DNA of 27,352 nucleotides from JANWHF01 sp036276235 (GTDB taxonomy: Bacteria > Planctomycetota > Phycisphaerae > Tepidisphaerales > Tepidisphaeraceae), in the NCBI GenBank assembly GCA_036276235.1, contig DATBDZ010000170.1, positions 1 to 27,352 on the forward strand. The letters run 5' to 3'. A program made the position numbers and the translations under genes. A model generated the notes under the pieces. That model was not told where the DNA came from and did no database searches. It saw only the letters and a list, made by a program, of their open reading frames with translations. Shown piece by piece: positions 1 through 7,936 of this stretch (the first letter of the stretch is position 1; every line of letters begins with the position of its first letter).

Positions 1-194
1 CGATGACCCGCCCTTGATGCTGCGCGCTAGCTTGCGGACTCGCCGGCATCCCTCCCATCTGAACCACGCCAAGCTTTGATCACTCTCCTGACCCGTCGGT
101 CACTCGACTATCAAACAACCGGCGGGCCGAAGGGGATTAACGTTTTGAACCGTTTTTTGCACCAATCGGTTGCATCTGCAATGGTTGCACGTTG
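1..194. other. Left flank of the IS66 insertion, no supported gene
   Basis: I see no convincing gene here. One plus-strand frame is open from the window edge to a stop near base 79 (about 25 codons), so the 3' end of an upstream gene is possible but cannot be told from chance. Bases 140-194 are less GC-rich than the rest and carry several TTGCA/TGCAA words around GTTGCA and TGCAAT, which looks like intergenic DNA. The longer frames starting here run into the insertion sequence and are shadows of tnpC. Confidence 0.4.
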
Positions 195-202
195 CATTAG
201 GC
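195..202. repeat. Left 8-bp target site duplication of the IS66 element
   Basis: CATTAGGC directly precedes the left terminal repeat, and the identical octamer directly follows the right terminal repeat. Eight bases is the duplication length expected for IS66-family transposition. A perfect duplication implies that the element arrived by transposition and that the junctions have not changed since. Confidence 0.93.
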
Positions 203-220
203 GTATCCGTTCCGCCAACC
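203..220. repeat. Left terminal inverted repeat of IS66
   Basis: GTATCCGTTCCGCCAACC matches the inward-reading right end with one mismatch at the third base. Similarity fades beyond base 220. This end lies downstream of tnpC, only a few bases from its stop. Confidence 0.9.
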
Positions 221-226
221 GCACCT

Positions 227-1969
227 TTATTGCGCCGCGGCGATTGGTGATGCTGGGGCGGACGCGGTCTGGGCGGCTTGGGTGGCGGATTCGGCGTCGG
301 CATCGGCCTTCCACTGATCCGGCAGGAACTGCCCCACCTCGCTCAGCTTCGTCTGGCCGATCTTGGCCAGCACGCTGGTCAGATACTTCTGCGGGTCCAG
401 GCCGTGGCGCTGGGCGCTGGCGATCAGGGTGTAGAGCCGCGCGTGGTTGGCGCCCGCCTGATCGTGGCCGGCGAACAGCCAGTTCTTGCGGCCGATGGCG
501 ATGCGCTTGAGCGCCCGCTCCGCCGCGTTGTTGTCGATGTTCAGGTAGCCCTGCTCGGTGTAGCGGCACAGGGCCTGCCACTGGTTGAGCGTGTAGGTGA
601 TGGCCGCCGCCATCGGGCTTTTGGGGAGCACCAGGGGTTTCTCGGCATCGAGCCAGGCTTTGATCCTCGCCAGGATCGGTTGGCTTTGATCTCCTCGCAA
701 TGCACGGCGCGCATCGGGATCCAGGGTCTTGGCCAGATCTTCAATCGCATAGAGTTGGCGGATCATCTCCAGCATTTGTGTCGCGCGGCGGCCGTCGGTT
801 TCTTTGGCGTCAAAGAACTTGCGGCGCGCGTGAGCCCAGCAGGCGACCTCGCTCACCTGGCCCTTGTGGTAGATGCCGTCGTAGCCGCCGTAGGCGTCGG
901 CCTGGAGGTAACCTTTGTAGTCGGCCAGGAACTTTTGTGGCCCGGCGCGGGTGCGATCCGGCGTGTAGTCGTAGACGATGTACGGGTACAGCTCATCGCC
1001 GATGTAGGTCCAGATGCGGCCCTTGCGGCACTGCCCCTTCTTCTGCTGATCCTGCACCGGCACGCGGGTCTCGTCGGTGTGAATCACCTTGCTCCGCTTC
1101 ACACGAGCGTTCATCAGATCGATCAGCGGCTTGACCAGCTCGCCCGCCGCCAGCATCCAGGCGCACATCGTGCTGCGGGCGATGTCCACGCCCTGACGGT
1201 CGAAGATATTCTCCAATCGATACAGCGGCAGATGATCGGCCATCTTGCTGGTGATCACATAAGCCAGCAGCCCCGGCCCCGCCAGGCCCTTCTCGATCGG
1301 CTGGGCCTGCTTGGTCGCGATCTGGATCTGTGGATTGCAATCGCAGTGAACGCAACCTTCGCCGCAGCGTTTGCAGGCGTACTTGTGCCGCACGTGCTTG
1401 AGGACCTTGAGGCTGGCCGGCACATACTCCAGTTGCTCGCTTGATTCAGCGCCGATGCAGGCGCGCTGCTCGCCGCAGCAGGGGCAGGTCTTTTGCTCAT
1501 CGCTCAGATCGTGAACGACCTGGACGCGCGGCAGGTTCTCCGGCAGCTTGCGCCGCCCGTGCTTCTTGTGATTGATGCGGCGGGTAAGCAGCTTCTGGCC
1601 CGATTCATCCTCGACAGCTTTCTCTTCGACAGGAATTTGCTCGGCGACGGCGACGCCGAACAGCAGCAGCTCGGTCGGATCAAACTTCTCGCTCTTGGGA
1701 CCATAGAAGCGGCGGAGCAGAGCGTCCATCTCCGCTTTGTGTTGCTGCTCGATCGCCTGGACCTGATCGGCGAAGCTCTGTTTGATCGATTCCAGCCGCT
1801 CGTCGGCCTCACGCTTGATCTGAACGATCGCGACGTCACGCTGAACAATCGCCTGCTCGCGCTGCGCGATGATCGCGCTACGTTCAACGATGACCTGCTC
1901 GCGCTGGCGGATGATCCGCTTGAGCAAGGCCGGATCGTCGGGAAGTTGGAGGCTCGCCGCATCGTTCAT
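227..1969 (-). CDS. tnpC: IS66 family transposase (DDE), TnpC
   Basis: This is the catalytic transposase of the IS66 element, 580 aa, which is normal length. It starts with a long charged coiled-coil region rich in RE/QR heptads (about residues 15-100), followed by the family signature RRFYGPKSEKFDP. A zinc-finger region follows, with CPCCGEQ near residue 162 and further cysteine pairs in YACKRCGEGC. The DDE core shows HTDET near residue 295, DAYGGYD, CWAHARRKFFDAKE, and the glutamate-bearing NNAAERALKRIAIGRKNWLF near residue 483. The C-terminal tail is rich in Ala, Ser and Gln. It is the last gene of the transposase operon, 91 bases after tnpB. No frameshift is visible, so it should be functional. 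Confidence 0.96.
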   Translation of the reverse strand: MNDAASLQLPDDPALLKRIIRQREQVIVERSAIIAQREQAIVQRDVAIVQIKREADERLESIKQSFADQVQAIEQQHKAEMDALLRRFYGPKSEKFDPTELLLFGVAVAEQIPVEEKAVEDESGQKLLTRRINHKKHGRRKLPENLPRVQVVHDLSDEQKTCPCCGEQRACIGAESSEQLEYVPASLKVLKHVRHKYACKRCGEGCVHCDCNPQIQIATKQAQPIEKGLAGPGLLAYVITSKMADHLPLYRLENIFDRQGVDIARSTMCAWMLAAGELVKPLIDLMNARVKRSKVIHTDETRVPVQDQQKKGQCRKGRIWTYIGDELYPYIVYDYTPDRTRAGPQKFLADYKGYLQADAYGGYDGIYHKGQVSEVACWAHARRKFFDAKETDGRRATQMLEMIRQLYAIEDLAKTLDPDARRALRGDQSQPILARIKAWLDAEKPLVLPKSPMAAAITYTLNQWQALCRYTEQGYLNIDNNAAERALKRIAIGRKNWLFAGHDQAGANHARLYTLIASAQRHGLDPQKYLTSVLAKIGQTKLSEVGQFLPDQWKADADAESATQAAQTASAPASPIAAAQ

Positions 1970-2060
1970 GATGCGCGCGGTTTACCATATCCTCCCTGTG
2001 CAGCGCCAGTGGATAACTCGGGAAAATCCGAAGATTTTAAAATTTTTTTTGGCAATCGCC

Positions 2061-2372
2061 TCACGGCCGCTCGATCGTGCAGCCGTCCAGCAACTGCCGC
2101 AGCTGCCGCGCATCGATCGCGACCGAGGCGCCGGCGATCGGCGGAAAGACAAAACGCCCTTGCTCCAGACGCTTGTAGTAAATCGCGTAGCCGTTGGCGT
2201 CCCACCAGAGAATCTTCAAACGCCCGCCGCCGCGGCTGCGAAAGACAAACAGATGCCCGCTGAGCGGATCGCCCTGGAGAATCGTGCGGACCTGCTCGGC
2301 CAGCGTGTCAAAACCCAGACGCATGTCCAGCGGCTGACGCGCCAGCCAGATCCGCGTGCCCATCCCGATCAT
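2061..2372 (-). CDS. tnpB: IS66 family accessory protein TnpB (Orf2)
   Basis: A 103-aa protein matching the IS66 Orf2-like family. It has the characteristic N-terminus IWLARQPLDMRLGFDTLA, the central DPLSGHLFVFRSRGGGRLKI, and the WWDANGYAIYYKRLEQGRF segment. It is required with TnpA for transposition in known IS66 elements; its biochemical role is unsettled. Its ATG overlaps the TGA stop of tnpA as ATGA, which points to translational coupling. Full length and intact. Confidence 0.95.
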   Translation of the reverse strand: MIGMGTRIWLARQPLDMRLGFDTLAEQVRTILQGDPLSGHLFVFRSRGGGRLKILWWDANGYAIYYKRLEQGRFVFPPIAGASVAIDARQLRQLLDGCTIERP

Positions 2373-2743
2373 GATCGCACCTCGATCTCACGCACCAGCC
2401 GCGCAATCGACTCCGGCGGCATCGACGCCGGCAGAATCAACTCGCGCCCGCCCGCCAGCTTCAACCGCAACGGCTCTACGCCCAGACTTACCAACACCGC
2501 CGCGAACCCGCCCGCCGACGCGGACGACGCCAAACCCCCAGAGGCTGAGGGCGAATCTTCCGCCAAACACGCCGCGGCATCCGATCCCGCCGCGGCATCA
2601 AACGCAAATCGCCGGCGCCAGCGATAAAAAGAATGGCGGGAAAGGCCATTGAGCTTGCAGAACTGTGCAACCGACAGCACGCCCTGGCGTTGCTGAGCGA
2701 TTCGTTGCTGCCAAAGCTCTGCCAGCGGCTTAAGACCATCCAT
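2369..2743 (-). CDS. tnpA: IS66 family accessory protein TnpA, helix-turn-helix
   Basis: The first gene of the IS66 operon, 124 aa. The N-terminal half has a transposase-type helix-turn-helix: the segment VAQFCKLNGLSRHSFYRWRR near residues 25-44 is the recognisable part. The middle is an Ala/Ser-rich linker. The C-terminal part (VSLGVEPLRLKLAGGRELIL, then IARLVREIEV) matches the conserved tail of the family. It probably binds the element ends. The start lies about 75 bases inside the right terminal repeat. The stop codon overlaps the tnpB start. Confidence 0.93.
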   Translation of the reverse strand: MDGLKPLAELWQQRIAQQRQGVLSVAQFCKLNGLSRHSFYRWRRRFAFDAAAGSDAAACLAEDSPSASGGLASSASAGGFAAVLVSLGVEPLRLKLAGGRELILPASMPPESIARLVREIEVRS

Positions 2744-2800
2744 GCGGCAATCTCCAATGACGCCGCATCATGTAACATCAATTCCCCAGCGCGAAGACGT

Positions 2801-2818
2801 GGTTGGCGGAACGGACAC
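2801..2818. repeat. Right terminal inverted repeat of IS66
   Basis: Reading inward on the minus strand the end is GTGTCCGTTCCGCCAACC, the partner of the left end with one mismatch. It lies upstream of tnpA and probably adjoins or contains the transposase promoter. Confidence 0.9.
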
Positions 2819-2826
2819 CATTAGGC
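2819..2826. repeat. Right 8-bp target site duplication of the IS66 element
   Basis: CATTAGGC, identical to the octamer left of the element. See the left copy. Confidence 0.93.
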
Positions 2827-3430
2827 CAGGCGAACAGGTTATGGGTTGCCGATCCGCACCGCTGTTTTGAGTCGCCAGCGGGGTCCCGCGCGACTGGGCG
2901 CGACTCCTGGCGCGACTTGCGCCATAGTCGCGCATGCGGCATGCCCGACCTGACTGCGAGCGGACTTTTCCGCGCACGGACACCTGAGCGAGCAGGCGCC
3001 ACGCCACGCTGTAAGTAAGGCTGTGCTCACCCACAAGACGACGACGACGATTATGAACGGGTCTCTGCTCAAAAAAAGTATGTCCCTCTATCTATAGAAC
3101 ACTTTGTCAGCTTTTTTGTTCGGTAACTGGCGCTGCGGCAATGAGTTACAGACGCGCACCGGGGGTGTGCGAATTGGCGTGGTATAACCTCATGCCGTTT
3201 AATGAGTTGTAAATCGATAGGTTCCCGAAATCCTTACACTCAAAAACAAAAATTCCAAGATTTTTGGCGGGCGAGAAAGTGGAGTGCGTTAGGATTAAGT
3301 TAAGTGTCGTGGCGGCTAAGAGTTGCGTGTGAGTACTTGCGATCGCCGGCGCGCGAAGATTTTTTTTATAATCGGGTGTGCAACTGTCGGGCGGTCCTGA
3401 TTTCATCCGACAAACCGGGGGGGGAGTTTT
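2827..3430. other. Intergenic stretch right of IS66, no supported gene
   Basis: About 600 bases with no frame that looks coding. Near 2887-2930 the octamer GCGCGACT recurs three times at 10-12 base spacing and is followed by its complement AGTCGCGC, a small repeat cluster. Near 3040 there is a GACGACGACGATTATGAACGGG-like run related to the hexamer repeat at 10890. Bases 3140-3400 are AT-richer. An AT stem (CAAAAAT ... ATTTTTG, 3247-3266) followed on the minus strand by a T-rich run could be a weak terminator for the minus-strand operon that ends at 3431. Confidence 0.45.
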
Positions 3431-5671
3431 CTACACAGGTGTCCCGGCCGCCTTTGCTGGAGAGGGAATCGTCGAACGAACCGCGCGGCTCAGCCGCCAA
3501 AACCCGTAGCTGCCCAACGATGCGACGAGAGCGATCTGCCAGAGCGGGATTACCGTGATGCCGAGGCTGGCGGCGCGCTGAGCGCCGAGGATATTCCAAT
3601 CCGCCTTGCTTCCGGAATCAGCCGGCGTTCGCACCATGTCTGCCGGATTGTCGCGCTCGTAGGACCAGCCGGCTTCCGCCTGGATGCATGGCTGCTCCAG
3701 AACGATTGCACCCCGTGTGCTGTAGATTGCTTGGGCGCGCTCCTGAGCCGTGCGGATCACACAGTCGGCCGCCCAATAGCTGCGGCCCCACGCAAGCAAT
3801 GCAAGGAGACAGATGATTGCAAATGCCGCGCTGCATGCGTACGTAGAACAGCGGCGCAGGACGCCAACGCGCAAGACAGTCGGCGTCACCGTGCCGCATT
3901 CCGGACAACGGTCAACCGTGGCGCGCTGGTCATACCCGCAGCTCATGCACCGAGCCATGCGAAAACGCCGAACGCGCCGCCGACCGCTGATCACGAAGCG
4001 GATCAGAAAGGCTGCAAGGATTGTGGTGGCAACGCGCGGTATCCAGATTTGTACCGTCTCCACCCAGCCAGCGGGCAATAAAGTTTTGCCCGGCGGCTTC
4101 ACCGGAGCATTGGCCACAATCTGCCGTGGAACTACGGTTACAATGACGGCGTGTCCTTCACTGATCATCTCCGTCCCGTCGAAGAATCGGAAGAACGCGC
4201 GATATCGACCTGGCGCAAGGTCCTTTGGCAAACCAATCTCGGAGTCGGCCGGTTGGGTTGCTGCCGATCGGAGCGTCCCGGCGACAAAGGTTGGCTGACT
4301 CTCGCCCTGCCCGATCGGCTCAAGCATCAGGGCAAATGAATCGAACCTGCGGGACCCCACGAACCAGCCGTCAAACCCAATTGGATCCCCTGCGGACACA
4401 CGATGCGCGTTGCCGGCGCCCGCGACCTTTGCTTCTGAGATGAGCGGCCCTCCACTGGAATGAAGGCGCTCGCACGTCTGGGGACTGATCTCCAGCATCG
4501 CCTTTTCAATCAGATATTTTGTGTGCTCGGCGGTCATTGGTTGGCCGTACAACTTGCGCAACACGTCGGCGGCTTGCTCATTGTTGGCGCGATCTTCCCG
4601 CTTGACGGCGCGCGCTTCGATGACGGCGACCTGCGCCCTGGCAACAAAGTCGTCAATGGCGGCGAGTGGCATGCCGTCCGTTGCGGCCCACTTTGAGTAG
4701 CGTGCCGGATCGGGAGGATGATTCGGAAAGATCAGGCGATCGCCAACTCGTGTTAACCCGATCGGGAATGAGTCGTTCCGCGGATCGCGATGTTCGTATA
4801 CGAACAGCGCTAATCTTGCTTCCTCGAAACATCGCAGCAATCTGTCACGGCGCGGCATCGGAGTCAAAGGATCGCCGATTGCACGGCCCAGATATTCATA
4901 TCCCCCCTCATTCGCAAACCCATACATCAGGTCATACATGATGCCGGGCCGTGCTTCGATCGCCTGATCGAGGGCGGCAGGGTCGTGCAATTCGACCAGT
5001 CGGCCGATTGTTTGGTCCGCAAGAGATCCCTCTTCCAGGCGCGCAAGGTCTCCTTCGGGGAGCACTTTTGCAATGTCGATGAGCCAATGTTTGTCGTCAG
5101 GCTGAATCGGCACATCAAATCGCTTCTTCCAGACGGACACGCGAGTGATGCTCTTGACCAATCCGTCGCGGTATTCGGCCAGCGGCATTGAACCGGTATT
5201 CGTTATGAAATAAAGGCGATCGCTGCTGTCGTAATAGGGTCGATCGCCCGCGGCCGAATACCATTGCGTACCGCACGCGCGGCCGTGCCAGATGAGCCGC
5301 AGGCCCGATGGCAAGATCGTGAATCGGTTCGGCGCGTTTCCGGAGTGCCGCGACAGAAAGAGTATAAGCCTGTCTCCAGGGTGAATATGCTCTTGCTGCC
5401 GAGCGAATGGTGGTTGCTTACCATAGTTCTCAAGGCCCGCAATCCAGATACATTGCCCCACTGCAAGCGCGCCCTGGTGCACTGCCGTGACCATGAACTC
5501 ATCGCCCTTGTCGGTGAGTAGCCCCTCCACGATCTCTTCGGATCGAAAAACAACGTCGTCGGGATATGGGGAACTCAACGCCCCGCCGCGCGCCGGCAGG
5601 CACGCACACGCGAGCACGAGCGCACTCGCGATCACGCGCCATTGCCAATATCCGCCCTGCCCCAATCGCAT
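3431..5671 (-). CDS. Tandem zinc-ribbon membrane protein, paralog 3 (unknown function)
   Basis: Third and last gene of a three-gene paralogous operon, 746 aa. The N-terminus (WRVIASALVLACACLPARGG, about residues 10-30) is a signal peptide or anchor. A large extracytoplasmic region follows, opening with the family motif VVFRSEEIVEGLLT near residue 40. A membrane helix lies near residues 545-565 (TTILAAFLIRFVISG). It is followed by an arginine-rich cytoplasmic turn and a zinc ribbon, CMSCGYD...CPECG, at about 574-592. A second helix follows (FAIICLLALLAWG), then a short loop with WSYERDNPADMVRTPADS and ADWNILGAQRAA. A final helix contains IPLWQIALVASL, and the tail reads WRLSRAVRSTIP. The gene starts 12 bases after paralog 2. 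I do not recognise a catalytic domain. The ribbon and IPLW helix resemble features common in uncharacterised planctomycetal membrane proteins. Confidence 0.85.
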   Translation of the reverse strand: MRLGQGGYWQWRVIASALVLACACLPARGGALSSPYPDDVVFRSEEIVEGLLTDKGDEFMVTAVHQGALAVGQCIWIAGLENYGKQPPFARQQEHIHPGDRLILFLSRHSGNAPNRFTILPSGLRLIWHGRACGTQWYSAAGDRPYYDSSDRLYFITNTGSMPLAEYRDGLVKSITRVSVWKKRFDVPIQPDDKHWLIDIAKVLPEGDLARLEEGSLADQTIGRLVELHDPAALDQAIEARPGIMYDLMYGFANEGGYEYLGRAIGDPLTPMPRRDRLLRCFEEARLALFVYEHRDPRNDSFPIGLTRVGDRLIFPNHPPDPARYSKWAATDGMPLAAIDDFVARAQVAVIEARAVKREDRANNEQAADVLRKLYGQPMTAEHTKYLIEKAMLEISPQTCERLHSSGGPLISEAKVAGAGNAHRVSAGDPIGFDGWFVGSRRFDSFALMLEPIGQGESQPTFVAGTLRSAATQPADSEIGLPKDLAPGRYRAFFRFFDGTEMISEGHAVIVTVVPRQIVANAPVKPPGKTLLPAGWVETVQIWIPRVATTILAAFLIRFVISGRRRVRRFRMARCMSCGYDQRATVDRCPECGTVTPTVLRVGVLRRCSTYACSAAFAIICLLALLAWGRSYWAADCVIRTAQERAQAIYSTRGAIVLEQPCIQAEAGWSYERDNPADMVRTPADSGSKADWNILGAQRAASLGITVIPLWQIALVASLGSYGFWRLSRAVRSTIPSPAKAAGTPV

Positions 5672-5683
5672 GCGGCCATCATA

Positions 5684-7927
5684 TCACGCGCCGGGGTCTT
5701 GCGTCGCGATCTCCGGCGTTTTTGCCGCGCCGGTGGAAATTGTCGAACGAATCGCACGGCTCGACCACCAAAACCCATACCCAAGCAGCGATGCGACGCA
5801 TGTAATCTGCCAGAGCGGGATCACAGTGATGCCGACACGAGTGGCGCGCTGCGCGCCAAGAAAAGTCCAGTCCGCCGCAGCGCCCGCGTCGGCGGGAGTG
5901 CGCACCATTTCTGCCGGGTCGCTTCGTTCGTAAGTCCAACCCGTCTCCGAACGAACGCAAGGCTGCTCCAACACCAGTGCGCCGGCGGCACTGTAAAACG
6001 CATCCGCGCGCTCGCGGGTCGTGTTGACCAGACAATCCGAGACCCAATGACTTCGCACCCACAGAATCAGCGACAGCAGGCAAATCAATGCCAGAGCCGC
6101 GCTGCATCCGCCATAGAGCCGGCGGCGCAGGATTCCCATCCGCAAAAACGGCGGCGGAGCATTCCCGCATTCGGGGCAGCGGCCGGATGTCGCGCGAAGG
6201 TCGTAGCCGCAATGGATGCACTTGCCGGCGGTGAACTGCCGCACCCGCCGGCGCGAGCGGATGAAGTAGCTGAGGATCAGAAGTGCGATAGCGGCGAAGA
6301 TGATCGCCGCGCCCCATTCCCTCAAGTTCTCAAACCATTTGCGGATGGGCGCGGTTGAGGCGATGGGAGGCGGTGCCACGGCAATTGGACGTGCGGGCGC
6401 CGCTTTCGGTGAATGGAGAGTGATTTCCAATGCGTGGCCCTCGCTGACCACATCGTTTCCGTTCTTGAATCGCATCGACGCCCGGTAGCGGCCCGGCGGA
6501 ACATCCGCGGGCAGCCATGCGGTTTCTGTGTTCGATCCGTTTGGCATGCCGCGGCCGAAGAAATCGCCAATTTCATTCGTCATGATCGGGATGGATTTTG
6601 GCGGCCTCGTGGAGTCGAGCGGCTCGAGCAGCAACTCGATCGCGGTGATGTGCGGATGCCGGAACCAGTAGTATTCCCATTCGATCGCCGGGGCGATTCC
6701 CGCCCGCTCAACAAGTCGCACGATCCGGGAAGGAATCAAGCCCACCTTTGAGCCAAGCTTTTCGTACGCCGGCAATCCAATCGAAATGACCGCCTCTTCG
6801 ATCCAAAAACGCATTTCGTCAGAAGTTCGCGGATCAAAAAAACCATTCGACAGGGCGGCTGCGGCGCCGTCCAAATCCTCCTGGATATCCGGCGGGACGT
6901 CTCCCCGATTGGAAACCACAATATCGCGCAACCAGCAGACCAATTGGCGGGCCAACTCTGGCCGGAGCCTATCGGAAACCGCGAGCCTCGCGACGTGTGT
7001 GAGATAAGAGTCATTTCCCGGACCGGCTGATACATCCCGGTTCGGCCTGTTCGACGCTGCGCGGTAACTCATGGCCATGAAGGAGGGGCCGGCAGCGGTG
7101 ATGGCCGAGACAAGCTGCCCCCGACGGAAAGCTGAGTTGGCCGGGTCGTCAAGCTGTTTCAAAAGGTAGCGGCGACCTGCGGGGGAGGCGAAACCCGAAT
7201 AAAGCGCAGGGGCGGCAGCCGGCGCGGCTGTCATCGCTTGATCCAGAGCGACGGGATCGCGCACATCGCAAAGGTACTTCACTGCGGCCCCGTACATCCA
7301 CTCGTCGAAGTAGCCCCGCATCAGATGGCTGCGATCGCTTCGCGTGAGCGGTGGAAGCAGCCACGAAATGTCTGAGTCGCTGGGTGTCGCGAGCAATTGG
7401 CGCTTGAAGTGTGTCACTCGCGCGATGGCTTGCCGAAGTTCGGTACGATACGCCCCGACGGGTCTCGCGCCGGCGGTGCTTCCAGCCACGAGTGGCTGGG
7501 GCCAGTTACTGAAGACCTGGTTGTCGATGACTCGCCCGCGCACGATCCATTTCACGCCGTCATCCAGCGGCGAATCAGGCCAACGGCTAGCCACATTGCC
7601 GTCCAGATCCGAGGGAGCGCGGGCAAGAAATAGGAACAGCCGATTACCGGCACCCAGCTTCTGGCGCTTCAATTGAGAGCGGTCACCGGCCAAATAATCA
7701 AGGTTGATAACGTATCCCGCATTCAGTTCGCCTTGGTAAACCGTCGTGATGTTAAAACGTGAGTCATCGATGAGTCGGCCTTCCACAATCGCTCCGGATT
7801 TAAAGACCAGTTCATCCACAGCGCCAGAGTCAAAACCTGCTGACTGCGCCCGAAGGGGCGAGCAGCAGATGCATAGGGCAGCCGAGCCCGCGAGAAAATG
7901 AAGCCAACCCTTTATCCCCATTTTCAT
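5684..7927 (-). CDS. Tandem zinc-ribbon membrane protein, paralog 2 (unknown function)
   Basis: Middle gene of the operon, 747 aa, with the same architecture as its neighbours. It has a signal peptide (LHFLAGSAALCICCSPLRAQ), the early motif LVFKSGAIVEGRLID, and about 500 residues of extracytoplasmic domain. It then has a membrane helix AAIIFAAIALLILSYFI near 545-560 and the basic run RSRRRVRQF. The zinc ribbon CIHCGYDLRA...CPECG is near 569-588, followed by a second helix (ALALICLLSLILWV). The loop with WTYERSDPAEMVRTPADA and ADWTFLGAQRAT precedes an IPLWQITCVASLLGY helix. The last 180 residues are far more similar among the three paralogs than the extracytoplasmic parts, so the ribbon-helix module is the constrained part and the outer domain has diverged. 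ATG at 7927 lies 9 bases after the stop of paralog 1; ATG at 7921 is an alternative start. Function unknown. Confidence 0.85.
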   Translation of the reverse strand: MKMGIKGWLHFLAGSAALCICCSPLRAQSAGFDSGAVDELVFKSGAIVEGRLIDDSRFNITTVYQGELNAGYVINLDYLAGDRSQLKRQKLGAGNRLFLFLARAPSDLDGNVASRWPDSPLDDGVKWIVRGRVIDNQVFSNWPQPLVAGSTAGARPVGAYRTELRQAIARVTHFKRQLLATPSDSDISWLLPPLTRSDRSHLMRGYFDEWMYGAAVKYLCDVRDPVALDQAMTAAPAAAPALYSGFASPAGRRYLLKQLDDPANSAFRRGQLVSAITAAGPSFMAMSYRAASNRPNRDVSAGPGNDSYLTHVARLAVSDRLRPELARQLVCWLRDIVVSNRGDVPPDIQEDLDGAAAALSNGFFDPRTSDEMRFWIEEAVISIGLPAYEKLGSKVGLIPSRIVRLVERAGIAPAIEWEYYWFRHPHITAIELLLEPLDSTRPPKSIPIMTNEIGDFFGRGMPNGSNTETAWLPADVPPGRYRASMRFKNGNDVVSEGHALEITLHSPKAAPARPIAVAPPPIASTAPIRKWFENLREWGAAIIFAAIALLILSYFIRSRRRVRQFTAGKCIHCGYDLRATSGRCPECGNAPPPFLRMGILRRRLYGGCSAALALICLLSLILWVRSHWVSDCLVNTTRERADAFYSAAGALVLEQPCVRSETGWTYERSDPAEMVRTPADAGAAADWTFLGAQRATRVGITVIPLWQITCVASLLGYGFWWSSRAIRSTISTGAAKTPEIATQDPGA

Positions 7928-7936
7928 AACCCCGAG

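Larger units (their letters stand above)
203..2818 (-). mobile_element. Complete IS66-family insertion sequence (2616 bp)
   Basis: The element holds the three IS66 genes tnpA, tnpB and tnpC, all read from the minus strand in the canonical order. It is bounded by terminal inverted repeats GTATCCGTTCCGCCAACC (left) and GTGTCCGTTCCGCCAACC (right, reading inward), 17 of 18 identical. It is flanked by a perfect 8-bp duplication, CATTAGGC. All three reading frames are full length, so the copy is probably recent and potentially active. The flanks show no interrupted gene when the element is removed in thought, so it seems to have landed in intergenic DNA. Confidence 0.95.

Noticed and set aside
278..1444. 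388-codon plus-strand open frame
   Set aside because: Antisense shadow of the IS66 transposase.
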